This document shows, one piece after another, positions 45,485 to 54,616 of a stretch of DNA of 64,000 bases. Below the pieces are notes generated by a model. That model was given only the letters and a program-made list of their open reading frames with translations, made no database searches and was not told where the DNA came from. The stretch lies in the NCBI GenBank assembly GCA_963807735.1, contig CAWEDI010000019.1:248001-312000 (forward strand), in the 5' to 3' direction. The stretch is from Roseiarcus sp963807735. Its GTDB lineage: Bacteria; Pseudomonadota; Alphaproteobacteria; Rhizobiales; Beijerinckiaceae. Both the position numbers and the translations under genes were made by a program. Position 1 is the first letter of the stretch; every line of letters begins with the position of its first letter.

Positions 45485-46671
45485 CCGAGAAGCCCCCTGC
45501 GTCGTCGCGCCTTGGCGCGGCGGAACGCCGCGAAGATTTCGACATGCGGCGAGTAGCGGAACTGGTCAATGGGCGTGACGCGTTCGCAGACATAGCCGCC
45601 GTCGACGAGCGTGCGCGCGTCGCGCGCGAACGTCTCAGCGTTGCAGGAGATCGCGACGACGAGGGGCGTCGCGCTCGCAGCGATTTCGCGCGCTTGCGCG
45701 GCGGCGCCGGCGCGCGGCGGATCGAACAGCACGGCGTCGAAGCGCGAGAGTTCGGCCGCCGGCAACGGATGGACGAAGAGGTCGCGGACGACGGTCTCGA
45801 TCCCGCGCAAGCCCGGCGACGCCGCGCGGCGCAGCGCCGCGATGGCGCGGGCGTCGTTGTCGGCGGCGAACACGGCATGCGCGGCCGCCAGACGCAGCGC
45901 AAACGCGCCGGCGCCGCAGAACAGGTCGGCGATGCGGCCGGCGCCTGCCAGCGCGTCGGCCGCGAGCTGCGCCAGCGTCTCCTCGCCGGCCGCGGTCGCC
46001 TGCAGGAAGCCGCCGGCCGGCGGCGCGACAAGCGCGGCGCCGAAGGCGACGAGCGGCGCCCGCCGCTCGATCAGCGCGACGCCGTGGTTGGAGAGCCGGG
46101 CGAGGTCGCAGCGCTCCGCGACGGCGGTCAGCTTCGCCGTCACCGCGGGCGTAAGCGGGCCAGCGCCGCGCAGGTCGACGTCGAGGCCGCCGAGCGTCGC
46201 CGTCACCTGAATGTCGAGCGGCTTTTGCAAACTCTTCGCCGCCGTGGCGACCGCCCGCGCGAGGGCGGGCGCCTCGCGCAATTCCGGCGCGAACAAGGGG
46301 CAGGCGTCGATTTCGACGATGTCATGCGCGCGGGCGCGCATGAAGCCGACCTCAACGCCGCCCTCCGGCCGCACACGCGCGTGGAACGTCGCCCGCCGCC
46401 GGCCGACGCCATGCGCGTCGACGAGGGCGCCGACTTCCGCCGCGACGCCGGCGGCGGCGAGCGCCGCGACGACCGCGCCGCGTTTCCAGTCCGCGTAGAC
46501 CTCGTGCGGCATGTGCTGCGCCGCGCAGCCGCCGCAGACGCCGAAATAGCCGCAGATCGGCGCGATGGCGACGACATCGCCCGGCAGCGCGAACGGCGCG
46601 ATGCGCCCCTCCCGCGTGACGCCCTCGCCGCGCTTGTTGAGCGCGACCACTTGCCTCGGCGAAGCGTCCAA
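45481..46671 (-). CDS. TrmA/RlmD-family 5-methyluridine RNA methyltransferase
   Basis: About 396 residues. The Fe-S cysteines are CGYFGVCGGC (Cys-x5-Cys-x2-Cys) plus a fourth in DACPLF. SAM motifs LFCGAGAFALRLA and FDPPRAGAAAQ and the catalytic Cys in AISCNAETFARD are present. The layout matches the RumA/RlmD group that methylates uridine in 23S rRNA or tRNA. An ATG at 46722 would overlap the upstream MFS gene by 47 bases and add residues that merely mirror that gene. The TTG at 46671, just after the MFS stop and behind GAGG, fits the family start better. The stop overlaps the next gene by four bases. Confidence 0.88.
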   Translation of the reverse strand: MDASPRQVVALNKRGEGVTREGRIAPFALPGDVVAIAPICGYFGVCGGCAAQHMPHEVYADWKRGAVVAALAAAGVAAEVGALVDAHGVGRRRATFHARVRPEGGVEVGFMRARAHDIVEIDACPLFAPELREAPALARAVATAAKSLQKPLDIQVTATLGGLDVDLRGAGPLTPAVTAKLTAVAERCDLARLSNHGVALIERRAPLVAFGAALVAPPAGGFLQATAAGEETLAQLAADALAGAGRIADLFCGAGAFALRLAAAHAVFAADNDARAIAALRRAASPGLRGIETVVRDLFVHPLPAAELSRFDAVLFDPPRAGAAAQAREIAASATPLVVAISCNAETFARDARTLVDGGYVCERVTPIDQFRYSPHVEIFAAFRRAKARRRRGLLG

Positions 46672-46675
46672 AACC

Positions 46676-48070
46676 TCAGCTCGAAATGCGCTCCAGCGCG
46701 ACGCCGCTGGTGCGTGGGCCATAAAGGCCGATCGTCGCCATCACCACCGCCATCGCGCCCGCGATGAAGAGGAACACGCCCGGCACGCCGAAGAACTTTA
46801 GCAGATCGGCGATCACGAATGAGCTGAAGATCACCGACAGCCGGCTCCAGGAATAGACGAAACCCGACGCCCGCGCCCTGAGGCCGGTCGGAAACAGCTC
46901 CTGCTGATAGGCGTGGAAGCTGTAGGACATGCCGTTCGCCGCCACCTGCAAGGCGAGGCCCATCGCGACGATGACGAGGCCGGAGCGCGTCGCGCCGAAC
47001 ACGAGGCCGCAGACCAGGATCAGCCCGGCGCAGGCGACAATCACGAATTTGCGCTCGATGCGCTCGCCGAGGAAGAACCCGATCAGCGGCCCGACCGGGG
47101 CGGCGAGCGCAATAATCGTGGTGTAGCCGAGGCTCTTGGTGATCTCGATGCCCTGCTGCACCAGCAGCGTCGGCACCCAGTTCTGAAAGCCGTAGAAGCC
47201 GACGGTCTGGAAGACGTTGAACACGCTCATCAGAATGATGCGCTCGCGGATCGGCGAGACCCAGAGATCGGTGAACCGGCCGGCCCCGGAGATCGGCTCC
47301 GGCGGACCCGGCGGCGGCAGCGGACGGCCGGACTCGGCCTCGACCTGCGCCTCCAGGCGGCGCAGCACGGCGTCGGCCTCGTCGAGCCGGCCGCGACGGG
47401 CGAGCCAGCGCGGGCTCTCCGGCAACGCGAAGCGCAGGAAGCCGATGACAACAGCCGCGAGCGCACCCGCCAACACCACCCAGCGCCAGCCAGCGAGCCC
47501 GAACGGCGCTGTCGGCACCAGGAAATAGGCCAGCGCCGAAATGACCGGCACACTGCAAAAGCCGATCGCCTGCGAGCAGGCGAACGCCTTTCCGCGCATA
47601 TGCTTGGGGGCCATCTCACTGAGATAGGCGCCGATCGTCACCATCTCGAGCCCGAGGCCGATGCCGCTGACGAAGCGCCAGAGATTGAGGCCGAAGGCGT
47701 CGTTCTGCAACGCCACCATGACGTTGGCGACGGTGTACCAGATCAGCGAAACGGTGAAGATCGAGCGGCGGCCGAAACGGTCGGCGAGGAAGCCGCAGGC
47801 GATTGTGCCGATGAACAGGCCGGTGAACAACGCCGCGATGAAGCTCGCCACGCCCGTCGTGCCGAACAGGCCGGGCGTCGACTGCGTCAGCACGCCGGAT
47901 TTAACGAGGCTCGGCGCGATATAGCCGGAGAACAGGAGGTCGTAGAGCTCGAAGAACATGCCGAAGCTCAACAGCAGGATCGCCCGCCAGATGGCGGCGC
48001 TCGCCGGCAGCCGATCGATGCGCGCCGAGATTTCGCCGGCGCTGGTTGAGCCGCCGATCGCCGCGTCCAT
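46676..48070 (-). CDS. Major facilitator transporter (AAHS/sugar-porter-like)
   Basis: A 464-residue inner-membrane carrier with about 12 hydrophobic segments. Hallmarks are FFELYDLLFSGYIAPSL in the first helix, the loop motif GFLADRFGRRSIF, EMAPKHMRGKAFA and a central cytoplasmic loop with LPESPRWLARRGRLDEA. These fit the aromatic acid/sugar/metabolite:H+ symporter group; the substrate is unknown. ATG 48070 follows GAGAGGAAGC and starts the conserved N-terminus, so the open frame up to 48205 is not used. It is the first gene of a minus-strand run through 43611. Confidence 0.92.
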   Translation of the reverse strand: MDAAIGGSTSAGEISARIDRLPASAAIWRAILLLSFGMFFELYDLLFSGYIAPSLVKSGVLTQSTPGLFGTTGVASFIAALFTGLFIGTIACGFLADRFGRRSIFTVSLIWYTVANVMVALQNDAFGLNLWRFVSGIGLGLEMVTIGAYLSEMAPKHMRGKAFACSQAIGFCSVPVISALAYFLVPTAPFGLAGWRWVVLAGALAAVVIGFLRFALPESPRWLARRGRLDEADAVLRRLEAQVEAESGRPLPPPGPPEPISGAGRFTDLWVSPIRERIILMSVFNVFQTVGFYGFQNWVPTLLVQQGIEITKSLGYTTIIALAAPVGPLIGFFLGERIERKFVIVACAGLILVCGLVFGATRSGLVIVAMGLALQVAANGMSYSFHAYQQELFPTGLRARASGFVYSWSRLSVIFSSFVIADLLKFFGVPGVFLFIAGAMAVVMATIGLYGPRTSGVALERISS

Positions 48071-48252
48071 GCTTCCTCTCCCGGCCTTTGTCGTTAGGCC
48101 CCGCCCATGCGCCGCGGGTCGGCGGGGTGTCAAGCCGTCATGACCGGCTGTGGGACTGCGGACGCGGATGGCCTGACGGTTGCGATCAGGGGCCGATGGG
48201 CGCACTCTGGCGAAACGCCAGCGGCAAGAATTGCGAGCGGGAGACGGCGATC

Positions 48253-49314
48253 GTGAGCGTTGAGCCTATGCGCAGCTATAAGCTGGAGAATTTTGGCGCG
48301 CCGCTCTCGGAGACGATCGAGTCGCCGCCTGAGCCTATCGGATCGCAAGTGCTGATCCGAATCCGCGCCTGCGGCGTCTGCCATTCCGACGTCCATCTTT
48401 CCGGCGGTTCGTTCGATCTCGGGCGCGGGCGGAGCCAAGATCTCTCAAGGTTTCTGGCGCTGCCGCTTGTGCTGGGCCACGAAATTGCTGGCGTGGTGGA
48501 GGAATTGGGACCGGAGGCGACCGGCGTTCGTGTCGGCGATCGGGTCGCGGTCTATGCGTGGAGCGGATGCGGACGGTGCAGTCCGTGCCAAGCGGGCCAG
48601 GAGAACCTGTGCGCCCGTCCCAACAACCTCGGCATTGGCCGCAATGGGGGATTTAGCAACTATGTGCTCGTGGAGCACCCAAGATATCTCGTGGCCGCCG
48701 AGTCCTTGCCCGAGGCCTTCGCGGCGACGCTCGGATGTTCGGGCCTCACCGCCTTCAGCGCGCTTAAGAAGGTAGCGCCGATCAATGACGACAACCCGTT
48801 GCTGATTATCGGGGCGGGCGGACTTGGGCTCGCCGCGGTGGGACTGACGCGCGTCCTCTACGGGGTCGGCGCGGTCGTTGCGGACATCGACGGCGCAAAA
48901 CGGCAGGCCGCCCTCGAAGCCGGCGCGGCGTCGGCCGTCGATCCTTCCGACCCCGCGGTCCGCGACCAACTGCTGAAAGCTCACGGAGGCTTCGCGGCGG
49001 CGATCGACTTTGTCGGCGGGGAGTCTTCCGTCAACTTCGGTCTCAGCGTGCTGAGGAAAGGCGGCCAAATCTGCGTCGTCGGGCTTTTCGGCGGATCGAT
49101 TGAAATCCCTTTGGTCTCAATTCCCAATCGCGCGCTACGCATCACCGGCGTGTTCGTGGGATCGTTACCGGAGTTTCGCGACCTTATCGCTCTGGCCTCG
49201 GCAGGAAGCGTCAAGCCGTTGCCGATGGAATGCCGACCGCTGGCCGCCGCGCAACAGTCGCTCGATGACCTTCAGGCGGGTCGGGTTCGCGGCCGCGTTG
49301 TGCTGATCCCCTGA
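48253..49314 (+). CDS. Zinc-dependent alcohol dehydrogenase (MDR family)
   Basis: A 353-residue medium-chain dehydrogenase. Catalytic zinc ligands are in ACGVCHSDVH and LGHEIAG. The structural-zinc lobe is CGRCSPCQAGQENLC and the NAD site IIGAGGLGLAAVGL is followed by VADID. It oxidises an alcohol or reduces an aldehyde with NAD(H). GTG 48253 follows GGGAGACGGCGATC; ATG 48268 is an in-frame alternative at the usual family start. It is divergent from the MFS carrier across about 180 bases, so the two might be co-regulated. Confidence 0.92.
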   Translation: MSVEPMRSYKLENFGAPLSETIESPPEPIGSQVLIRIRACGVCHSDVHLSGGSFDLGRGRSQDLSRFLALPLVLGHEIAGVVEELGPEATGVRVGDRVAVYAWSGCGRCSPCQAGQENLCARPNNLGIGRNGGFSNYVLVEHPRYLVAAESLPEAFAATLGCSGLTAFSALKKVAPINDDNPLLIIGAGGLGLAAVGLTRVLYGVGAVVADIDGAKRQAALEAGAASAVDPSDPAVRDQLLKAHGGFAAAIDFVGGESSVNFGLSVLRKGGQICVVGLFGGSIEIPLVSIPNRALRITGVFVGSLPEFRDLIALASAGSVKPLPMECRPLAAAQQSLDDLQAGRVRGRVVLIP

Positions 49315-49361
49315 CCTCGCCGTTGCGTTCGGAGGCTTGCCTCCTGGGCGAGAACGGCGCT

Positions 49362-50324
49362 TCATTCGATGATCTCGTCGGCGCTCGCGAGCACGGTGGT
49401 CGGAATGTCGAGGCCCAGAGCCTTGGCCGTCTTCAAATTGACGACGGTCTTGAACTTCGTCGCCTGCTCGATCGGGATGTCGCCGGGTTTCGCGCCTTTG
49501 AGAATCTTGTCCACGAAGACGGCGGCGTGCCGATACAATTCGACGAAGTCGACGCCGTAGCCCAGCAGCCCGCCGTGGGTGGCGGCGAGCGGCGCCCCGA
49601 TCCACGGCAGGCCGCGCTTCATCGCGATAGCGGATAGAGCGGCGTCGTTGGATTGAAACAAGGTGTGGTCCGTCGTCACGAAGCCGCCGATCGGCTCGGA
49701 AGGCGCGGAAGGAAACGCGCCGTCGAATTCGCCGAGGTTGGCGAGTTCGATCTGTCGCAGCTCCACCTTCAACCCCGCGGCGGCGGCGGAGACCGCGCGC
49801 ATCACGTCGGCGTTCGCGCCGGAGCCCCGATACATGAGCAGCCCGGCGCGGCTCAGCGAAGGCACAATGGCCTTGAGGATTTCAAGCCGCTTGGCGATGA
49901 GTTCAGGCAGGAAGAAGGTCTGTCCGGTCAGATTGCCGCCGGGATGCGAAAGACTCGCGGCGCCCAAGGCCGCGACGTCCGGGGCCACGACGACGACGAT
50001 CGGAATCGTGGCGGTGGCGCGGCGTGCGGCGTAAACCGCGCTCGCCGAGGCGACGAGGACATCGACGTTCATGCCGGCCAATTCCGCCGCAAGCGCCGGC
50101 AGACGCGCGTCGTCGCCCTCGGCGAAGCGATACTCGACATGAAGATTACCGCCGTCCGTCCAACCGAGAGCCCGCAGCCCGGCCAGGAATTCATCGAGAT
50201 AGGCGTTTTTCGATCCGGGAAGGAGGACTCCGATCCGCGGGGGCTGCTTTGATTGCTGAGCCCGCGCGGCGAGCGGCAGAGCGGCGGCCGCGCCCACGAG
50301 CGTGAGGAAATCACGACGTCTCAT
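49362..50324 (-). CDS. ABC transporter substrate-binding protein (TrpX/ABC_sub_bind type), orphan
   Basis: A 320-residue periplasmic binding protein. It begins with a twin-arginine-like signal (MRRRDFLTLVGAAAALPLAA, cleavage near ARAQQ). The domain opens PPRIGVLLPGSKNAYLDEF and includes ALGWTDGGNLHVEYRFAEGD, SHPGGNLTGQTFF and a closing NLKTAKALGLDIPTTVLASA. This family is extremely common in Hyphomicrobiales, often without a linked permease or ATPase, as here. The ligand is unknown; relatives bind aromatic amino acids or similar small molecules. Confidence 0.9.
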   Translation of the reverse strand: MRRRDFLTLVGAAAALPLAARAQQSKQPPRIGVLLPGSKNAYLDEFLAGLRALGWTDGGNLHVEYRFAEGDDARLPALAAELAGMNVDVLVASASAVYAARRATATIPIVVVVAPDVAALGAASLSHPGGNLTGQTFFLPELIAKRLEILKAIVPSLSRAGLLMYRGSGANADVMRAVSAAAAGLKVELRQIELANLGEFDGAFPSAPSEPIGGFVTTDHTLFQSNDAALSAIAMKRGLPWIGAPLAATHGGLLGYGVDFVELYRHAAVFVDKILKGAKPGDIPIEQATKFKTVVNLKTAKALGLDIPTTVLASADEIIE

Positions 50325-50399
50325 CCGCGGGCTCCAGGGACTTGGCGCCTGAAGCTAGCAGATCGCGGGATGACCCGCGAGCCGGGACGGCAGCCGTTC

Positions 50400-50645
50400 T
50401 CAACGCCGACGGTCGTGGCCGCCAAAAGCGAAGCGGCCTCGGTCGTGATCGAAGCGGTGACGCTCGTAGCCGTAGGAGTAGGGATAGCTGTCGTAGCTGT
50501 ATTCGCTATAGCCCGTGTAGCTGTCGTCGCTCGGTTCATAGGCGTAGGACGGATCGCTGTCATGGCGCCAGGCGAAAGCCGAGTTCGTCGCGTTGAGCGA
50601 AGCGGCGACAGCGGTGAAGAAGAGAAGCTTCGAGACCATTTTCAT
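50400..50645 (-). CDS. Small secreted Tyr/Ser/Asp-rich protein
   Basis: An 81-residue protein. The signal peptide LLFFTAVAASLNATNSAFA (cleavage near residue 25) is followed by a mature part made of Ser/Tyr/Asp-rich sequence (SYAYEP, SYTGYSEYSYDSYPYSYGY) and a basic tail (HRFDHDRGRFAFGGHDRRR). No known domain is seen. ATG 50645 follows GGAGACTCCTC. The function is unknown; Tyr-rich low-complexity exported peptides may be cross-linked or coat-associated, which is only a guess. Confidence 0.65.
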   Translation of the reverse strand: MKMVSKLLFFTAVAASLNATNSAFAWRHDSDPSYAYEPSDDSYTGYSEYSYDSYPYSYGYERHRFDHDRGRFAFGGHDRRR

Positions 50646-50790
50646 GAGGAGTCTCCGGGAGGCGGGTTCGGTTGAGGTTTGTTTGTCGATCTGCTGATCG
50701 ACAGCCCGGAGGTTAGAGCCGCCCCCGGATTGACGCTGTCCCCGAGGGAACAACCTTGCCGCCGCCCTCCCCGCGCCGTACACGCCCCAC

Positions 50791-51564
50791 ATGAACAACG
50801 AAACCGCCATCGCCGACACCGTCCTGGCCGCCGCCGACGCGCGCCGCCGTATCGCGCCGTTCGCCGATCTCACCCTGCCGGCCGCCTATCGCGTCGCCGC
50901 CCTCGTCCGCGACGCGCGGATCGCGCGCGGCGAGCGGGTCGTCGGCCGCAAGATCGGCTTCACCAACCGCACGATCTGGGACGAATACGGCGTCCACGCG
51001 CCAATCTGGGGCTATGTCTACGATCGTACGCTGCACGACCTCGGCGAAGCGGCGCGCGCCGCCGATTTCGTCGAGCCGCGGATCGAGCCGGAGATCGTGT
51101 TCGGGCTCGGCAGGCCGATCGGCCCGGAGATGAGCGTCGACGAGATCGCCGGCGCCGTCGCCTGGGTCGCGCATGGCTTCGAGATCGTGCAGTCGCTCTA
51201 TCCCGGCTGGCGCTTCGCCGCCGCCGACACCGTCGCGGCCTTCGGCCTGCACGGCGGGTTGTGGATCGGCCCGCGCCGACCGCTGCGCCGCGAGGACGCC
51301 CTGGAGACCTTCGAGATCGAACTTTTCCGCAACGGCGTCGCGACCGACCGAGGGCATGGGCGCAACGTGCTCGACGGGCCGCTGCACGCGCTGCGCCATC
51401 TGGCGCAAGTCCTGGCGGAGTTGCCCGGACATCCGCCGCTCGCGGCCGGCGAGATCGTCACCACCGGCACGGTCACGCGCGCGTTCCCGATTGCGGCCGG
51501 CGAGGTCTGGACGACGCGCGTCGTCAACCTCGATCTCCCCGGCGCGCGGCTATCGGTCGCGTAG
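50791..51564 (+). CDS. 2-keto-4-pentenoate hydratase/fumarylacetoacetase-like enzyme
   Basis: A 257-residue member of the MhpD/HpcG hydratase family. It has GRKIGFTNRTIWDEYGVHAP, FVEPRIEPEIVFGLGRPI (the metal-binding Glu-x-Glu), AHGFEIVQSLYPGW and a closing GEIVTTGTVTRAFPI. Family members hydrate 2-oxopent-4-enoate-type products of meta-cleavage pathways or decarboxylate related diacids. No other meta-cleavage gene is nearby. The ATG is not preceded by a strong ribosome site. Confidence 0.85.
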   Translation: MNNETAIADTVLAAADARRRIAPFADLTLPAAYRVAALVRDARIARGERVVGRKIGFTNRTIWDEYGVHAPIWGYVYDRTLHDLGEAARAADFVEPRIEPEIVFGLGRPIGPEMSVDEIAGAVAWVAHGFEIVQSLYPGWRFAAADTVAAFGLHGGLWIGPRRPLRREDALETFEIELFRNGVATDRGHGRNVLDGPLHALRHLAQVLAELPGHPPLAAGEIVTTGTVTRAFPIAAGEVWTTRVVNLDLPGARLSVA

Positions 51565-51571
51565 GCACCGA

Positions 51572-52300
51572 TCAATTCGCGTTTTCGCCTTTGCCGTGTT
51601 CGGGCGAAGGGAGTTCCTGCGCCTCGCCTTCGATGATGTCGTCTTCGTATTCTATGTCGTCCTCGTCGCCGAAGACGTCGAAAGCGGAGGTGTAATCGAA
51701 CCCGTCCGGGCCAAATTTCGACTCGAGCTGCTTCAAGATGTTCAACACGCGGCTGCGGGAATCATTCGGCCCCTCGACATAGTGCGGTCGGCCGTTTTGG
51801 CCGAAGGCGAAGGTTGCCTCCGCTGGCGGGACGTCGCCGAGAATGCGCTCGCATTCGGCGAAATTGTCGGGCGGCGGGAAACCATTTGACAGGCCGTAGG
51901 CGGCCGCGTCGCGCAGGTATTTCCGCGCCCGCGCCGGCTCGATGGGCTCCTGCGACTCGACCGACTCCAGGTTTTCGCAATAGGCTTCATAGTCCTCGGC
52001 GTCGTAAACCCGAAAGAACGCGTCCTTGACGCCGAGACACCATGTGTCGAGCAGAAACACCGCGACCCCGAAGCGCCCGAGCGAAAGCTTTCGCGCCACC
52101 GACAGTGTGCCGAGTCCCTTGCTCTCGACATCCTGCGACACCGTGCAGGCGACGATTGGCGAGGTGGCGAAATCGATGTGCCGCGGTTTCGAGATTGTCA
52201 GCTCGCGCCGTTCGCGCGCGAGCTTTTCGGCGACCACCACCTTGCGTTTGGCTGCTTTCGCCGCGGCTTTGCGCAAGCGCTGGTTTTGCGACACCGGCAT
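51572..52300 (-). CDS. Uncharacterised protein with an acidic C-terminal tail
   Basis: A 242-residue protein I do not recognise as a named family. The N-terminus is a basic helix (NQRLRKAAAKAAKRKVVVAE). The core has conserved-looking blocks (GLGTLSVARKLSLGRFGVAV, FLLDTWCLGVKDAFF, ARKYLRDAAAYGLSNGFPPP) and the tail is strongly acidic (FGDEDDIEYEDDIIEGEAQE). The pattern 'FLLDTWCLGVKDAF' also occurs in other unannotated bacterial proteins as far as I recall. ATG 52300 follows GGGAGACGGTC and is clearly better than the ATG at 52315. It ends tail-to-tail with the hydratase gene, seven bases apart. Confidence 0.7.
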   Translation of the reverse strand: MPVSQNQRLRKAAAKAAKRKVVVAEKLARERRELTISKPRHIDFATSPIVACTVSQDVESKGLGTLSVARKLSLGRFGVAVFLLDTWCLGVKDAFFRVYDAEDYEAYCENLESVESQEPIEPARARKYLRDAAAYGLSNGFPPPDNFAECERILGDVPPAEATFAFGQNGRPHYVEGPNDSRSRVLNILKQLESKFGPDGFDYTSAFDVFGDEDDIEYEDDIIEGEAQELPSPEHGKGENAN

Positions 52301-52392
52301 GACCGTCTCCCTCATGATTCGCGCGTTAACCCAGCATTGACCATATCGCCGCCGACGCGCGGAGTCCGCTGACCACCGTTTTGGAACCGCTC

Positions 52393-52692
52393 ATGATCGT
52401 CACCGTCTTTCGCCACCGCCTCAACCCTGACAGCCGCGACGAATATGCGGCGCTGCTGACCCGCATCGTCGAATTGTCGAAGACCATTCCCGGCTATGTC
52501 AGCCAGAAGCGCTTCACGGCGGACGACGGCGAGCGGGTGACGATCGTCGAGTTCGCCACCGAAGAGGGCCAGCGGGCCTGGGCGACCCACCCCGAACATG
52601 TCGCGGCGATGCGGCTTGGACGGGAGACGCTCTACACCGATTTCAAGATCCAGGTTTGTGACGTGCGCCGCACGTCGCGCAAGGAACGCTAG
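52393..52692 (+). CDS. Antibiotic biosynthesis monooxygenase (ABM)-domain protein
   Basis: A 99-residue dimeric alpha-beta ferredoxin-like protein. It starts IVTVFRHRLNPDSRDEYAAL and contains GYVSQKRFTADDGERVTIVE and WATHPEHVAAMRLGRE. Such proteins act as small oxygenases or detoxification enzymes on quinones or haem-like substrates, but many are unassigned. ATG 52393 gives the usual family start; TTG 52381 in frame is possible. It precedes the deacetylase gene by 36 bases on the same strand. Confidence 0.85.
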   Translation: MIVTVFRHRLNPDSRDEYAALLTRIVELSKTIPGYVSQKRFTADDGERVTIVEFATEEGQRAWATHPEHVAAMRLGRETLYTDFKIQVCDVRRTSRKER

Positions 52693-52728
52693 CCTCAACT
52701 TGGCGCGCTTCCTGCCTAGAATGCAGCC

Positions 52729-53901
52729 ATGTCGGACCTTGCTGCGCTCGACCCGCTGACGCGGGCCAAAACCCTGCTCGCCAGCCTCGTCGCGTTCCCG
52801 ACGGTCAGCGACCGCTCGAATCTGGCGTTGATTGATTTCGTCGCCGATTACCTGCGCGGGCTCGGCGTCGCCGTGCAGATCGCGCCCAATGCGGCGGGAG
52901 ACAAGGCGGCGCTGCTCGCCAGCTTCGGCCCCGCGGTCGACGGCGGCGTCGTGCTCTCCGGCCACACCGACGTCGTGCCGGTCGAGGGCCAGCCGTGGAC
53001 CGGCGATCCGTTCGCGCTGCGCGAGGCGGAGGGTAAGCTGTATGGGCGCGGGGCCGTCGACATGAAAGGCTTCGCCGCCTGCGCGCTCGCGGCGGCGCCC
53101 GGCTTTCTTGCGGCCAAACTCGAACGGCCGATCCATCTCGTGTTGAGCTACGACGAGGAGACCACCTGCCTCGGCTCGCTCGATTTCATCGCCCGCTTCG
53201 GCGTCGACCTGCCGCGCCCGGCTGCCGTCATCGTTGGCGAGCCGACGCAGATGCAGGTTGCCGACGCGCACAAGGGCGTGGCGACCTTCCGCACATGGGT
53301 GCAAGGCGTCGAGGCGCATTCGGCCCAGCCCTCGCTCGGCGCCAGTGCGATCTCCGCGGCCTGCGAGATCGTCGTCGAGATCGACCGGCTTGCGCGCGAA
53401 CTGGAGGGGAAGCCGGGCGCCGATCCGCGCTTCGACCCGCCCTATGCGACCTACCACGTTGGCACGATCCGCGGCGGCACGGCGCGCAACATCCTGGCGC
53501 GGGAATGTACGGTCGGCTGGGAATATCGCGGCTTGCCGGGCGAGCGCGCGGCGGCGGCGCAAGCGCGGGTGCAGCGTTTCATCGACGAGATCGCTTTGCC
53601 GCGGCTGCGACGCTACCGCGAAGAGCCGACGATCGAGACGACGATGGACGTCGATGTCCCGGGCCTCGCCGCCGAGCCGGGCTCGGCGGCGGCGACGCTG
53701 GCGCTGCGGCTCGCCGGCGCCAACGCCACCCGGGCGGTGTCGTTCGCGACCGAGGCCGGGCATTTCCAGCGCGCGCGGCTGCCGACCGTGATCTGCGGCC
53801 CCGGCTCGATCGCGCAGGCCCACAAACCCGACGAATTCCTCGAAGTGGCGCAAATGGCCCGCTGCCTGGCGTTTCTCGACAGGCTGGCCGACGCGACGTA
53901 A
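52729..53901 (+). CDS. argE: ArgE/DapE-family M20 metallo-deacetylase, probably acetylornithine deacetylase
   Basis: A 390-residue zinc peptidase-fold enzyme. Metal ligands are in VLSGHTDVVPVEGQPW, YGRGAVDMKGF and LSYDEETTCLGS. It also has GEPTQMQVADAHKG and the dimerisation lid (GVEAHSAQP). This pattern and length match acetylornithine deacetylase, which frees ornithine for arginine synthesis. Hyphomicrobiales often use ArgJ for that step, so a related N-acyl amino-acid deacetylase role is possible. ATG 52729 starts the family N-terminus. Confidence 0.88.
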   Translation: MSDLAALDPLTRAKTLLASLVAFPTVSDRSNLALIDFVADYLRGLGVAVQIAPNAAGDKAALLASFGPAVDGGVVLSGHTDVVPVEGQPWTGDPFALREAEGKLYGRGAVDMKGFAACALAAAPGFLAAKLERPIHLVLSYDEETTCLGSLDFIARFGVDLPRPAAVIVGEPTQMQVADAHKGVATFRTWVQGVEAHSAQPSLGASAISAACEIVVEIDRLARELEGKPGADPRFDPPYATYHVGTIRGGTARNILARECTVGWEYRGLPGERAAAAQARVQRFIDEIALPRLRRYREEPTIETTMDVDVPGLAAEPGSAAATLALRLAGANATRAVSFATEAGHFQRARLPTVICGPGSIAQAHKPDEFLEVAQMARCLAFLDRLADAT

Positions 53902-53975
53902 CATGACAAGCGACAGCGTCATCAAGCCGTGACGGCCCCGCCCTAGAGCGGCGCATCGCCGAACGGAGCGTGCCC

Positions 53976-54527
53976 ATGCGGATCAACAAATTATTGTATT
54001 TCGGGGATTTCTTCGCAATTCCAGTGGCGTTGGCGGTGTTCGCGTATCTCGCTTTCGCTATCAACGGCGTCGCCGCCGCCCCGAGTTACGGCCTTGGCGT
54101 CGTCGCGGGGCTCGTCGTCTGGACGCTTGCGGAATATTGGATTCATCGCGTCCTCTACCATCACGTCCCCTGGATTTCGACGCTGCATCATAGTCATCAC
54201 GCTGATCCCGAGGAATTGATCGGCATTCCATCATTTCTGTCGTCCGGGATCGTCATCGGCTTGGGGTACGCGCCGTTTTTCGCGTTTGCGCCGATCTTCG
54301 CCGACGGCTTCGCCTCCGGCGCGCTCGTCGGCTACGCCGCCTACATGGTCGTTCACCATGCCGTGCATCATTGGCGCATCGAGCCCGGCGATTGGCTATA
54401 TTCCGCCCGGGTGCGCCACCTCGGGCATCACTATCATGACGACGTTCACTTCGGAATCGTGACGGGGCTTTGGGACCGCGTTTTCGGCACGTCCGGGGCG
54501 CGGCGCGATCGCCTCGCCGGCGCGTGA
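53976..54527 (+). CDS. Sterol desaturase/fatty acid hydroxylase superfamily membrane protein
   Basis: A 183-residue membrane protein with at least four hydrophobic segments. It carries the di-iron histidine boxes of the FAH superfamily: HRVLYHH, HHSHHADP, HHAVHHWR and HLGHHYHDDVHFG. It would hydroxylate or desaturate a lipid chain or carotenoid in the inner membrane. ATG 53976 lies seven bases after GGAG; a GTG at 53970 is also in frame. There is no lipid-synthesis partner beside it except cfa at 34.8 kb, too far to imply a link. Confidence 0.88.
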   Translation: MRINKLLYFGDFFAIPVALAVFAYLAFAINGVAAAPSYGLGVVAGLVVWTLAEYWIHRVLYHHVPWISTLHHSHHADPEELIGIPSFLSSGIVIGLGYAPFFAFAPIFADGFASGALVGYAAYMVVHHAVHHWRIEPGDWLYSARVRHLGHHYHDDVHFGIVTGLWDRVFGTSGARRDRLAGA

Positions 54528-54616
54528 GCCGGCGTCCACATTTGCCCTTTGTGGTGATTCGCGATAGTCGGATCGGTCCGCTCAGCGGCTATTAACACAA
54601 AAAAAAGGCTGGGACT

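Noticed and set aside
43611..46031. An 806-residue Arg-rich minus-strand protein
   Set aside because: Only the last 157 residues look like a real membrane protein, starting with a coupled GTG at 44084; the rest is an out-of-frame shadow of the FAD oxidase and methyltransferase genes.
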